DNA from: Paracentrotus lividus
Lineage: Eukaryota > Echinodermata > Echinoidea > Camarodonta > Echinidae
Reading direction: 5' to 3'
Length of the DNA: 64,000 bases
Assembly: GCA_940671915.1 (NCBI GenBank)
Contig: CALNVZ010000174.1
Coordinates: 1,258,160-1,322,159, forward strand
Both the position numbers and the translations under genes were made by a program. A model generated the notes under the pieces. The model worked only from the letters and a program-made list of their open reading frames with translations. It did not search any database and had not been told where the DNA came from. Below are positions 25,915 to 38,234 of this stretch, piece by piece. The number at the start of each line of letters is the position of its first letter. Positions within the stretch are counted from its first letter, which is position 1.

Positions 25915-28900
25915 TTAAGGTGCACTTTATTATTATTATTATTGAAATTAATTAATTATATTTCAAAATCTCTATTTAGTATTAATACTATTATTTTTAT
26001 TATAATTGATTCATTTATTATTATTAATGTATTATTTTTAAGTACAGTAACTATTGGAACTGTCATTAATTTCATTATTATTACAATTATTATGTCAAAA
26101 CTATAAATTTTCTATTATATTATCTGATTACCCTATAGTCAAGTTATTGGATTCTAGATTCATAGTAAATTCCTCTAAATTTTATCTTGAAATTGAGTTC
26201 TTCTCTTAAGTGTTTGTTTGTGATGAAATAATCTACCCATGTCCAAATATACTTAAAATATTAGAAATATTTGTAATAATCAGGATTCCAAAATTCAATG
26301 ACCTGAGGTTTATTCATCACCAAAACCCCATTATCATTAGTAAATCCTCTAACTGCACCAAGGGAATCATCAGTTAGTTTCGTTAAAAACCATACAATTT
26401 AAAACACCCTTGGTTTCTAATTAGTATGGAAAAACCAATAATATAGGTAACAAATCAACAAATTATACAGGAACAAAAGAATAACAATTTTGGGCAAAAA
26501 GTGAGAAGAGATGGAATTGAAAATTGGGGTAAAAATCATTTGGTCGGTATTGCCAACTAAGTAATCTGGGGTGCAAATGCAATAATAACTCACTCTAGGT
26601 ACAATTTTGGGGGAACTTTTTACAAGGGATTTTATACACTATGGGGTTGGTTTCATTTACTACTTGGGCTAGAGGTTTAATTGGTTCTCACGAACACATG
26701 ATTTTATGTATTTTATTAACTACATCAAAATATCTACAACCAAATATATACCATGAAATAAAAGGATGAATGTAAATATCTCCTATCGGCTAGTATCTCT
26801 GAAATATAAACACGGGGTCAGAAAAGAGAAAATGGCGAAAAATACGATACTTAGGTATAGTCAGAGGTATTCAAGTGGAAATATCAAAATATGAAGTCAT
26901 GGGAAACCACTAAGTCTATATCTATATTTCTCACCGGAAAAATGTACATGCTAGTATTTGCTTCAGTATAAATTTAACACTTGTAATATATGGAGCTGCC
27001 AAACTTAAGGGTACCAGAGGGAGCTTTGGAGTTAAATTGTCGTTGTCATTTGGTCTCATCTTATATGGGTCTACCACACATCCTAAGTAGTTCATATCGT
27101 TCAGTAACTGTACATACGCAAGGTTCGGTTGGCCTAAATTAACCTTTGTGGTCTACACAGTAAACTGCCACGTTGGTAATAGTCGCTATTTACCAATTTT
27201 GTATAAATTAATATTTGGGTCTAGTGCCATTTATACTGGCTCCCTCGTTCCACATGTAAATATATTTTGGGTCTAGAATCCTACTTATATTTCTGAACAT
27301 GTAATTCCTCAATTTGGCATAAAATATAAAATTTATCTCAAATGCTTCACGCTGTTTGAGGGAACTGCAATTCGATAATTTGTCTTAAAAATGAATTGAA
27401 AAATTTAGAACCATTGGGTCAGTAAGACTATTAATGTGTTTAGACCAAAAGCAGAAGATTAGACAGACAATTGTGTAAGGATTCAGAAATGGGTTGCATA
27501 ACTGATGAGTATTAGAACAATCAAGAAGGAATTGGTATTTTTTTCCGCTATAATTATGTCTTGTGATAGATGCCTGAGTTAGGTATTAAACTCTTACTCT
27601 CGTATAGGATACCTCTTGGTGGTGCTCAAGATAGAAGTACACTAAATTCACCTTAAGAAAAAAGTAGATATACTGCCATGAAAGCCTTAATTTTCTGTTG
27701 AGTTTGCATTGATGTTTCTTTACCATTAATGACACACTTAAACATGATTATCAGAGATCTTTGTGAAAATCAACAATAGGTAGAAGGTACTTGAACGAAA
27801 ACAATTAGTGACATTTAATAGAAGTAGGAACAATATTTCCTGTAGTTTTGATGTATGTTAAGGGACACATGTTTGCCTATTACTGGTTATGAAAAAGTAT
27901 AGAATTTGAATGCTGCAAATTTTGATTCAAAAATCAGTTGATTCAAATTATGAAATAAAGCTATGCGAACTTAGAAACATGACGAATTTTTGCCTATGAA
28001 GCCATAAGAAAGACGTCATTTTATGAATATCTAACCATCCCGAAGAGATGAGAGTCAACAGGAAATTTATCCTACAGGCATATGTAATTCCTTTGAGATT
28101 TTTTTTTCAATTCTCTTGGATTAAACATAATGATTACAATTTGAGTTTAATGCGGTGACTTTTTTTAAAAGTTTTGTTTTTAAAGTTCACGGATGGTACA
28201 GTCATCTATAATAAAGAAGAATGGAGAGTATAACGAATCATTATAGTAGTAACATTAATAATATTTATTCTTCCGACATAGAACTTAAGTCACCATTGTA
28301 CCAATGCGCTTTAACATAATCCATAGCGAGTGCTGAAGAGTGGAAAATTAGCGAGGTGTTTATTGCGTTACTCACATAAGTTCTCAACAATGATATAGCT
28401 GGCATATCAAAATGAGCTATTTTTTTACCAAAAATCTTATCCACAAACACTATTGAAATAGACATGGGTCACGACTCACCAGTTGCCTGTGTGAAATTGT
28501 AAACAGTCAGAAAATTTTTTGACCACAACATTTCACACCTTATTGTCGAAACATCAGATTATAGAAGCAAATATAATAAATATATTTTTTATTTGGCGTG
28601 ACATATTGGTAGCATAGGTGATTGCACTATGAATAAGTGAGTTGGTGTCACTTGAGCTGGTAACAATGGTTAACGTAATATATTTTACTTCAGTGACCTG
28701 GATATTACACAATTACTTGTGTGATACACATAAATTAAAAAACATAGTACTGCGTTTCGTAGACGGGACAACAAGATGACAGAAAAAGGCAACAACAAAG
28801 AAACAAAAATTAAGAGCAAAAAGAGTAGCATGGAGTGAGAGAATACGCACTGCTCAACATTAGTTTATTTTTATGCATTAGAAAAAAAAGTGACCATTTT

Positions 28901-30850
28901 GAAAGTAAATTTATTAGAAAGTTATTTGAATATCTGTGAATTATCTTCAATAATGTTATTGGTAGCGGTTATGAATTTCGAGTAAATAACGTATATGTTA
29001 CTAGCTAAAAGGGGGTTGCGACTACTGGAAGCTTGGAAGTGAAAATTAAAGTGTAGGTAAATAAACATAATACGTTGAACATTGTATAGAAGTCAAAATA
29101 ACATACTCTTCTTCCGGTCTGTGCGTGACTGCATACCTCATTTTCTTATCATTATATGTTTATGCGTAATTTTCCATTTTTGGGTGTGGAATCTGTATAG
29201 ATTGGATTTTACCCAGAGAACTCACGATCTTATGATAGAAACTTCCATTAAAATCTACTAAATAATAAAGACATTACGAAAGGAACTGCGAACGCAGCGT
29301 TCAAGTCCAATGAGTTATCAAAAAATGTAACTTCTCGTTATAATTGTGATTGGCGAGGATTCTAGGGTATCGACCCTTAAAGGGACTTAAATCTAGAAAG
29401 TTCTACCTTCTTTTGAAATTAGGGCGTTTGTCCTTTTAATCAGAACTTAGTCATAAAAACTTAAAAATCGCTCACCAGAAAGCAGGGTGTTGGGTAGGGG
29501 ATGGCACAAAATTGGCCGTCAAACTAAACTTTGGAAATTTTTTGAAATTTGGCGGGAACTAAAAAGTTGCATATAACATTAGGGGGAAAGTCCTACAGAA
29601 GAAGAGTTCGGGAATAGCCTTCGCGTAGTGTATCACCTTTGAAGTGAGGTCTACGTGTACTATCTTGAGAACGATCTATAAACTATTAGTTAAGGAAAAA
29701 TGTGCCAAAATGCAACTAATTCAAACTTTTTTAGAGGATCTATCCCTAACTTCTCTCCCATTTTTGAATTATTTCTTTTATGATCCCTAATTACAAAGCA
29801 TCTGAAAGCGTATCAGATTTTTATTGTTATTATATACTTCATTGATTAGTCTTAACTTAAGCCTGCTAATTATTTTTTTGGAGGGTAGAGCAAGTTCTAA
29901 TATATAGATCATATACTAATTTTACTTACTAATCATACTAATCGCTATATAATGCGGTAACGTAATATATAAGAGTATGCGAGAGAGAGACGAAGAGACA
30001 ATGATAGAGAGATGATTATGTCTTAAAAAAAGCATCAACCGCTCTATTTTCGTCTCTAACAGTATTCTTATAACAAGAACCAGAGCCATGTGTCAGCGAA
30101 TACTTTTGCCTTCTCTCGGACCCGGTAAAAAATTTATATATACTAATTGATATATGATATTACACAATATTCTTATTTTATATATATATCATTATAATGA
30201 AGCAAAATGTAAACATTAATAGTCTCTTCATATTGACACCAAAAGTCAGTAACAAGGAAAATTTAACAAATACAGGCACAATATGGCCGTAAACAGAACA
30301 GTAATGATATATATAAGGAGTATAGCTATATGATATATATTATATTCATGTATATATAGTATATATAATGAGATAAATTATTATCAAATACTCTTGTACC
30401 TTCTCAGAAAAAAAAAAAAAAAAAAAAAAAAAATAAACAGAGGTAGGTGAAACATCCAAAGTATATACAAAAAAAATTGAACCTCAGAGGTAATGGAACA
30501 TAAAGAAACCATTCAAAAGATTCACCAAGCGACCCGAAGAGTCCCAATTCAGGAATATCTCCCAACTTGAATAGATGAAATCTTATGCGAGACTATATGT
30601 TGCCTTTTGAATAGATGTTTCTAACCACCATTAAATTCATAAGTGAAGACAGATTAGAATACAACAGTTAAACAGCAGCCTGTTGAATCTCACTTTCAAA
30701 GGTGAACTAGCACTATCCAAGCATCCAGAAACTAATTCATGGTTAGGACACTATCCCTATTATGTATCACCATTTTAGTCCGGTCACACACTCTTTGACT
30801 CCGACTTAATGATAGTCATCATTTGACACCTTAAAACATGAATTTATCAA
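25915..30850 (+). other. Noisy second copy of 1.5-5.2 kb
   Basis: The order of features is the same as at 1.5-5.2 kb: ATT tract, 'aacacccttggtttctaattagtatgg', 'aaaaagtgagaagagatgg', the GGTCTA foldback, 'gacgtcattttatga', 'gattttttttttcaattctc', 'aacttaagtcaccattgtacca', 'ctctcccatttttgaat' and the foldback arms. This copy is about a third longer, almost entirely through small insertions. It represents the left contig read a second time from error-rich reads. It is not a biological duplication with any confidence. Confidence 0.9.
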
Positions 30851-32040
30851 AACTCACGAGTATCTAGACTTCTATAAATTCATCTACGCCCTAATCAATA
30901 CGTCAAATCAGAGTGTTATTTTGTAAAATAATCACTGCATTTAGACGTTCCACTCCTTCAAATAGTATAACCGGAGTACATCATGAGAGCCAGAGTTCGG
31001 AACATGGGGGTAAAATCTACACTCTCCTGCACATGTTAAGAACGCGGTGTTCAAAAATTTCGCTGAGTTTTAAAAAAATGTTGGGTTAAGTTAATACATT
31101 CTCGTTCTAATATATTTTTAAACAGTTGTTGCTTAGAAAATATAACCGAATATAGCGAGGTATTATATGTGCCTTACATACAAGACTGTTTATGAACATA
31201 TTAACAGTCCGTATTAAACGAGCGCTTTTCGCTTTCAACATCGCCCCCCTCGCAAATCGCAACCCACCACCATGTCTTAGGAGCATCAAAGCGAAATTGA
31301 CAGTCTTAACATACGATGCACACGACCCAGATCAACCTCAGAATTGCAGAAAGATATGACACACGTATTTGGTCAAACTACACATGTTACAATTTCCAAT
31401 GGTGAGGTCGATTATTAATATGTCGATCTTTAAATTGACCCCATCTCATTTTCCAAGTCAGAGAGATGATTACGCACAAGGTGAGTAACTTTAACATGAA
31501 AGGAGAGATTGTTCTATATTCTAGATTCTTACTCACTAGTAAAGAATTAGTGGAACTAGTAGTCTGCTTATAAATTAGAAATGTCGTGAGTAGATCGATA
31601 ACAACGCCCGTATGCCGGTTAAACCAAAAGTTGGAGGCGTTTTTTATCTTTTGCGAGAGAAGCGTTAAACAATACCTGTTGACATTTAAACAACCATTAA
31701 ACAGCAGGTGCGTTTAACACTTTAACAACAAGATATTACAAAAGTTTAAACAACTACAGGGTTGTTTAAATCTTATTATTAAACAATGCTGTGAGGATTC
31801 ACCCTGTTAAACACGCATGTTGTTTTACAGCATTTTAAACACACTTGTTTTAATTTTTTTCTAAACAGTTGTGATATATCCGATGTAATTGTGTGATGGA
31901 TCTCGTATCGTTATTTTTATTATTATATAATCTTGAAAAGCTATAACACTTACAGAAAATAACAACCATAAAAATGTAAAAAACTGCTCTTCGCTTCTTC
32001 TCAACAAGTCGTTTACTCCGGTCTTAAAAATGCAGTGCGG
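30850..32040. other. Gap-fill/contig junction region, no gene seen
   Basis: No coding sequence can be supported. At 31,650-31,870 there is a cluster of 'TTTAAACA' and 'TGTTTAAA' strings (at least eight), alternating in orientation. It resembles a similar cluster near 37,480-37,575 and is probably a degenerate foldback family. Confidence 0.4.
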
Positions 32041-32839
32041 TCAATAAGGTCAATAAACCTATATCCACTTTTTGAAAACTGGCTACCAAAATAAACAAGT
32101 ATATGTTTTTTGGGCGAAAAAGTTTTAGAAAAAACTGGCTAAGTCATAAGCTATCATCCTCAACTATCAATATGAACAACCAAAAAATTCCGAAATACAT
32201 CGCCATTCTTCAGTGACCAATGCCCACTCTTCTTTGTGTAGGACACAAAAATTAGTTCCTGCGCCAGGAATTCGGTATTCGTATCTTTATCACCTTTGCA
32301 TGGCAGCGCCAAGAGGGATATAAACAATTCCGGAAGTAATAGCCAGCAAACGAACTAACAATAAACGAATTCAAAGCAAAATCAATGATATGAAGACAAA
32401 ACGCGTAGAGAAAACACAAAATTGCAGTATAATTTTGAGTATGTGTTGAATTATGACTTTCGGTATATAACACTTACATTATCCTGTTAGTCTGAGATCA
32501 TTCCCTAATTATTCTTTATTCGGCTTCCCTTTCGTGTTCGAATGCCATACAATATCTTGTGATAAATGGAATAGACCACACTGCGCAGTAGATACATGTG
32601 CCTTGCATGGCAAATGGGCATTGCTACTGTAGAGCCATATGATTTATTGGCGTACTAATAAGTGATATTTTTTCGATGGATAAGCATGTTTGCACACTTG
32701 CTTTATTTTTGGGAATTTTTTGTTTCATAATGATGTTTGAGGATATGAGCTTTATATACATATAAACCATTTTCCCCAAGAATCATATATTTTTTATTTG
32801 ATAGCCATTTAAAAGTGTATAGTTTTTTCGGGACGCACG
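32040..32839. mobile_element. Tc1/mariner-type MITE, first copy
   Basis: This is the same family as the element at 62,100-62,747. Shared interior strings include 'aggacacaaaaat', 'gcgc(c)aggaattcg' and 'gaggatatgagctttatatacat'. The right end 'aaaagtgtatagttttttcgggac' parallels 'aaaagtgttagttctattttgggac' of the better copy. The left end is poorly preserved, possibly because it lies at the contig/fill border. No transposase is present. Confidence 0.65.
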
Positions 32840-32899
32840 TATATAGTAACCGTACGGTCATCACAGTATAGGCAAATTCCGATCCCCAAGCAGCCTCTC

Positions 32900-33370
32900 C
32901 TTTCAAATATATAAATCATCCTTTGCAATATCTGAAAAGCCATAGGTCAACCGGTAAGGTCGACATTGGCAATATCTATTCAAACGTATAAAAAACAAAT
33001 GTCGATGGCCAGATAAAATACACTAAATGAATAGCCCCGTTTATGCCCCAGTCCAGTCTAAATGCCAGTGGTTGAACGAAAGGTAATCTGGGGGTACACT
33101 GTGTTACATTTAATTTGTTGTTTTTTTGTTACCAAAATAGGCGGTTTGAAGATATATTCACACACACTTTACAATAATCATTTCCAAACACCATTCAAAT
33201 CTAAAAGAATTAGTGCTGTTTTGCACCAGTGGGTTACTACCTTTCAGTATGAATATTTATGATATATTGCAATGTTTTGGTAGGGTGATCCTCCTACATG
33301 ATGGTACTCTATTCATTCAGATCTTTTCATGCATGATTGAATAACAGATAACTTTAGAAGAATAAAATGG
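32900..33370. other. Intergenic, no gene seen
   Basis: Unique AT-rich sequence. It is the clean counterpart of 10.0-10.6 kb and useful for judging that duplicate. Confidence 0.5.
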
Positions 33371-33465
33371 ACAGGCAGCAAGACCCTAGACACACTCACT
33401 CACACCCAACCCCACACATAAAATCACGCGCACACACACTCAGGCAATACACATTCACGGGCATA

Positions 33466-33507
33466 CACACACACACACACACGACACACAACACACACAC
33501 ACACACA

Positions 33508-33546
<39 letters not shown>

Positions 33547-33555
33547 ACACACATA
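33466..33555 (+). repeat. (CA)n microsatellite
   Basis: A nearly pure CA dinucleotide run with a few interruptions. The histidine/threonine-rich open frame over it is an artefact of the repeat. Confidence 0.95.
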
Positions 33556-33649
33556 TCCTATATAGATATACGCGGACTATTATTATGGACTCCAATTTAA
33601 AAATTCGGCGATGATCTTGGTAAAGCATAAATGGCTAATCACAAAAGGG

Positions 33650-34150
33650 GAAATATAAACATTTTTTTTTCATTATGTGGGTGTGAATGTGAGGATGAGT
33701 GTGAATGTGTGTGTGTGTGTGTGTAAATGATTGGGTTTATATGTCTTGTTATATGTGTGAGTGATGGTCTGAGTGCATTTTAGGGTGTGTGAGGGTGGTT
33801 GTATATCAGCAGTGTGGGTTTGTGTGGGAGGGAGGGTGTTTAATGGAAAGAATGGTGAGTGTGTGTGTGTATGTTTGATTGTACTTGTCTTTCTGTGAGC
33901 ATATTTTATGCACCCAGCCACTTGTTGCATAAATTTTTTTAGTTTCTAAAAGATTGTTTGTTGTTCAGCAATCATACATGCAAAGATCCAAATGAAAAAT
34001 GCTTCCAAAATGCAGAAAGGATCTCTCTTCTAATATATTCTGAAGCCCCATGATTAAATGCTCATTTACATCAACTTGCCAACTTAGACTGATGGGCCAT
34101 CTTTCTGATTCACTCTGTATAATGCAGTGTAAAAGATTCTGCTTATTTTA
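33650..34150 (+). repeat. GT-rich dispersed repeat, copy 1
   Basis: A GT-rich stretch is followed by 'cccagccacttg...ctaaaagattgtttgttgttca...aaagatccaaatgaaa' and then 'gactgatgggcc'. The same order of landmarks occurs at 63.33-63.83 kb. The two copies are diverged but collinear, and each lies roughly 0.6-0.8 kb downstream of a copy of the same Tc1-like MITE. This suggests one larger dispersed repeat or an old segmental duplication. Confidence 0.65.
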
Positions 34151-34660
34151 CAAGGCCGGTGTAAAACATCACCAGCTTTACATAGCTTCAACTGAGATCA
34201 CCAAACCCGCTGGTATTCAACTTACACCGACACTATAAAAACAACACCATAGTGTCAGATAGAATCATGTCAACACCCATTGGCATTTAGATGGGAATTA
34301 ACACCGTGTAAAGTAGAGAACAAACACCAGCATGTAGTGTTAAATAAAGCTCAAGAGTGCATAGTAGTATACTTTGAAATAAAAGATTCTATTAACATCA
34401 GTAGTGTGTTCCTTTATTAACATGGGCAGATGCAAGAAAATTCAAGAGACACTGTTTTGTAGTGTGCCTGTTGGGGCACGCATAAGTTTTAAAGGTTACA
34501 TGAAATGATTGGCTCGCTTGCTGGCATTATACAAAATCTGACATGAGGACATAATTATGATCTGGTCAGTTTACAAAAGTAGGGATGACTTGTCCAAAGG
34601 AAGTTTGCAATAGAACATAAACGCGAGTAACGAATCGAGACTAGCTCTCCTATTTCCTTT
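34150..34660. other. Intergenic with repeated 'aacacc' strings
   Basis: Short strings such as 'aacacca', 'ggtgtaa' and 'gtgtaaa' recur in both orientations between 34.15 and 34.35 kb, suggesting the remains of another inverted-repeat element. No gene was seen. Confidence 0.3.
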
Positions 34661-34669
34661 TTGACACCA

Positions 34670-34735
34670 ACACACACACACAACCACACACACACACACA
34701 CACACACACCACCAACACACAGACAGACACAGACA
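34670..34735 (+). repeat. (CA)n microsatellite
   Basis: An interrupted CA run, followed by CAGA repeats. Confidence 0.9.
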
Positions 34736-34944
34736 GTATATATATTTATCTTGCAGATAGACAGCAATGTACCACTATCCATATTCCCATTTTAAACTGG
34801 ATTATACGTAGTTCACTCTTGGGGCGGTGTTGATTAGTAACGATAACAATAGCTTGCACGTAGCCCATGGTAGGCGAAATACTTTCAAATTCATTCAGCA
34901 TTCAGAACCTTGGCCTCTATACTGGGAAAACATCAGCTTTAGTA

Positions 34945-34948
<4 letters not shown>

Positions 34949-34976
<28 letters not shown>

Positions 34977-34993
34977 GGAAGGGGGGGGGGGGC
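34949..34993 (+). repeat. Poly(T) followed by poly(G) tract
   Basis: About 28 T residues are followed by GGAA and a run of about 12 G. The length is likely to be misassembled or variable. Confidence 0.9.
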
Positions 34994-35590
34994 TGTACTG
35001 CCACAATGGTTCAAAAGCGATTGAAGCTTGCGAAAAAGATGGAACATATTGTTATGCTTGACTTGTATATGAATGCAAAAAGACTAAGCACAGATTTCAT
35101 ATGTTTCACATTGCCGTCTATGATGCATCTCTAAAGCAGTAAAAGTGTTCCAGGAACGTTTGTTGCAGTTTGATTAGTTGTGACGCTTTGCTTCGATTTG
35201 TATTTGTATACGTACGTTTGAATATATATATTTATATACGTATGTTTGAGAACTATTCACATGATTTGGGATTTGGGGTTATGACTATACACCCCGTGTT
35301 TAATTTGGTGATAATGAAGTTTGTGCTGAGTGCTAAGTTCGGTGGATCACATTTGAAAATAATTTGGTATCCTTCATTCAGACTCGACAGAGGCAATTAA
35401 CATGAAATGTAAACATGTCTCCCATTGTAGTGGAGTGAATGTGAATTACACTACAATGTAATAAACTAACCATGAATATTCACTCTGTTCACGTTCATCC
35501 TGATAAATGCTACTGACATTCTAAACTGCGATTCGACTATCGATTAACTATTGATATGACCCGTTGAAAAATTTATCCCATGACTTCATC

Positions 35591-35735
35591 ATGCCTCGCA
35601 CCTATCTGATAAGAAGCAACCCAATTTCCAACGATAGATCAAATGAGTCCAGTCAGGATGATGCAGGTAGTGAGGATATATCCGGATCCATCGTTTATGA
35701 GGAAGGATCAAATGCAATCAAAAACATCGAATATG
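35591..35735 (+). CDS. Candidate first coding exon with SNAG-like N terminus
   Basis: The ATG at 35591 opens 48 codons plus one base, ending at a good splice donor (ATG|GTGAGA, GT at 35736-35737). The predicted protein begins MPRTYLIRSN. This resembles the SNAG motif (M-P-R-S/T-F/Y-L-V/I-K/R) at the extreme N terminus of Snail, Scratch, GFI and OVOL-type C2H2 zinc-finger repressors, where it recruits LSD1/CoREST. The remainder is rich in Ser, Asp, Glu and Asn, as expected for a disordered linker. The exon ends in phase 1 and the candidate exon at 49,258 opens in the matching phase, giving ...NIEY-G-DVQIDNN. I infer exon 1 of a plus-strand zinc-finger gene whose finger exons are the degenerate ones at 51-52.5 and 60.5 kb. 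The SNAG match rests on about eight residues and could be chance. Confidence 0.45.
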
Positions 35736-35828
35736 GTGAGAGCATATCCTAATTTATATTTAAAGTAAGGCGTAAGGAGCATTTACTTCTGTTAATACTA
35801 CCATTGATGCTTTTTCTGATGCTACTAT

Positions 35829-35972
35829 CTAATGATGATTATTATTATTATTATGATTATTATAACCATTATTGTTATTGCTATTACCTTTATTATTATC
35901 ACTGTTATTATTATTATTATTATCATTATTATTATTGTTTTTATTATTATTATTATTATTACTATTATTATC
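35829..35972 (+). repeat. (ATT)n imperfect microsatellite
   Basis: Imperfect ATT/TTG/TTA repeats just after the candidate exon, probably intronic. The polytyrosine and polyleucine frames here are repeat artefacts. Confidence 0.9.
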
Positions 35973-36599
35973 ATGTAATACGACTTCTACTATATACTAT
36001 CATTACGACTTCTGCCAAATACCAACTATAAATGTTTTCGTTAAACATGATTGTTATCATTATTGTCTTTACTACTAATATCATATGAACACCCTTGTCA
36101 AATTCAGCCTAAAAATAAATGCTAATTTGTGTTTTTTGTTTGTTTTTATCTTAAAGATATTCCCGCCAAAAGATAATATTTCAAAAAGCATACTGCACTA
36201 TATTTCTTTACTCAGAGGAAAGGGTAGTTTAATTGATACATTATTTTTTCTTTATGTTTCCTGCTGTGTTTCCCTATATGTTTTGATTGCTAATTTCAAG
36301 CATGTTTCCTTCATCATTTTGAAGTTGAATTTCATTTATTACCATTTTTTTTTTAGTTTTGAATATTTTTAAAAACCCTTTACTTTGTATTATTTTAATG
36401 GACTTTGATTTTATTGTCACCTGCGAACTATTTATATCCACTTCACTGATCTTTGCTTTTCTCACTTATCTTCTTTCAATAGGCCTAGTTTTATTTTTCA
36501 TTTTTAGAACTCTAAATGAAGAGTCTAGTCCAAGAACTACTTAAATCACAAAAATACAAATTTGAAGAAACAGGTTTGTGCAAAATGGTACATCACAAA

Positions 36600-37215
36600 T
36601 GTTTTTCAGGTTTAAACTTGGCAAAGTTTATTTTAAACACTAATAGAAAAGTTCTCCTAAAAAACCCAGCAAACTTCTTGAAGCAGGACTCCAAGAATAC
36701 ATGTAATCTTACTGCACAATTTGCAGTAAAATGAAAAAAAAAATTGGTATATGGGGTATAAAGTTTCAAAAATTTCCTGTAATAAAGGCCCTTTTTTCCT
36801 TTAAAAAAAAAAAAAAAACAGACTTGTTCTGTCAACTTTCAGGCAATTTCCAGAATATACAGAATGATTCTGTATTTTCTCCTCATAAAAAAAAAAAAAA
36901 TTCTTGCAGCAGGGCTTCAAGAACAGTCCTGTAATGTTGTTGCACAATTTGCAGTAAAATTACAAAAAATCGGTATTATTCTTTAAAATTTTCTGCATTT
37001 TAAGAGAACAGGTTTGTTTAAAAAAAAGGGAGAAAAGCCTTTAGTACAGGAAATTTGTAAAATTTCATAACCCATATATCAATTTTCTGTAATTTTACTG
37101 CAAATTGAAGCCCTACTGCAAGAACTTTTCTTTTTTATCAAGGAGACATTTTCTAATAATTTATAATATACCACTGCAATAACAATGAACTTTGCCAAGT
37201 TTAAACCTGAAATTG
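36600..37215. mobile_element. Foldback element, CAGGTTTAAACTTGGC arms
   Basis: 'caggtttaaacttggcaaag' (36.61 kb) is mirrored by 'ctttgccaagtttaaacctg' (37.19 kb). Further in, 'tttgcagtaaaa...ttggtatatggggta' (36.72 kb) is mirrored by 'cccatatatcaat...ttttactgcaaa' (37.07 kb), and 'caggaaatttgtaaaatttc' is also mirrored. A third partial unit at 36.94 kb is in direct orientation, so the element is compound. No coding capacity is visible. Confidence 0.7.
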
Positions 37216-37439
37216 AGACATGCAAGGACAAGAACTTTTCTGTGTTTTTTTTGTATGCTAAATACGAGTAAAACATGTTTATCTCTGATAAGCAATACCA
37301 TATTGTGGACCTAGGTATATACATTTTACATTACAACTGTGGACTTATTTATACTCTTCAAATAAAAGCATCGAATGAAATTTTTCATTCACTAAAACCA
37401 CGGATTTTGTTACTTCTACCACTAACATGACAAAGATGA

Positions 37440-37590
37440 CGCTTTGGTAACACAAAGTGTTGTCACTCCAACAACTTCTGTTTAGAATTTTAAACAACGT
37501 TGTTAAAATTCTAAACAATCGAACTTAGAAATTAACTGGATTAAACTATACACTTTAATTTTTTAAACAGGCATTTTTACAGTGTAGATA
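37440..37590. repeat. TTTAAACA-rich degenerate inverted repeat
   Basis: The central palindrome 'aattttaaacaacgttgttaaaatt' is flanked by further 'taaacaa' and 'tttaaaca' strings. It resembles the cluster at 31.65-31.87 kb. Confidence 0.4.
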
Positions 37591-38234
37591 AATGACATTT
37601 TAACAAAAAATAAACCATCGATAAAAAACTGAAAAAAAAGGTGTAACGTTGGTAATCATCGTCATAGTTACAGCTATTATACAATCGTTATCATCATAAA
37701 AACATAAAACTTTGAATTAATTATGCAAAATGTCCATTGTATAAGCAGGTAGACTTTAGGCACGGATTCAAATGTGTATTTATCATCATGGTCATCGTAA
37801 TTATAGTTTGCATTTCTATAGTTATAAAATACGGTAGTTGCTTTCTAAAAAGAGAGAGAAAAAAAAATGGACAGACCTTAATGTTCATCAGTACAGGCAT
37901 GAATAAAAAAGACAATATGCAATCATTGTTGTAATTTTGAGGTAATTAAGTGGGGCAGGTTTTATGTTTGAAAGTGGTGATTCGTTTCAATAAATCTGGA
38001 CGATATGAAATAGCCACGGCCTCTTAATTCTGGCGTTAAGGGGGACAGGCTCATTCCCACACACTACGTGCCACAGATCCGTGCCTGTTTAATATATTTT
38101 CTGGTGAAATTATAAGATATACTATATAATTTAACAACAACATATTTTTATGAAATCTTTCTAATTGATCGTTTCCCTTCATAACCATCTTTCGATGTGC
38201 TTTGCATCTTTGAGTTCCATCCTATCAAATAAAT

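Noticed and set aside
25915..30850. Reading the duplicated block as a recent segmental duplication
   Set aside because: The differences are almost entirely small insertions concentrated in one copy and the block abuts a fixed-length N gap. This is the pattern of uncorrected reads and not of evolutionary divergence.
33367..33600. His/Thr-rich frames around 33.4-33.9 kb and 63.3-63.6 kb
   Set aside because: They are translations of CA/GT microsatellites.
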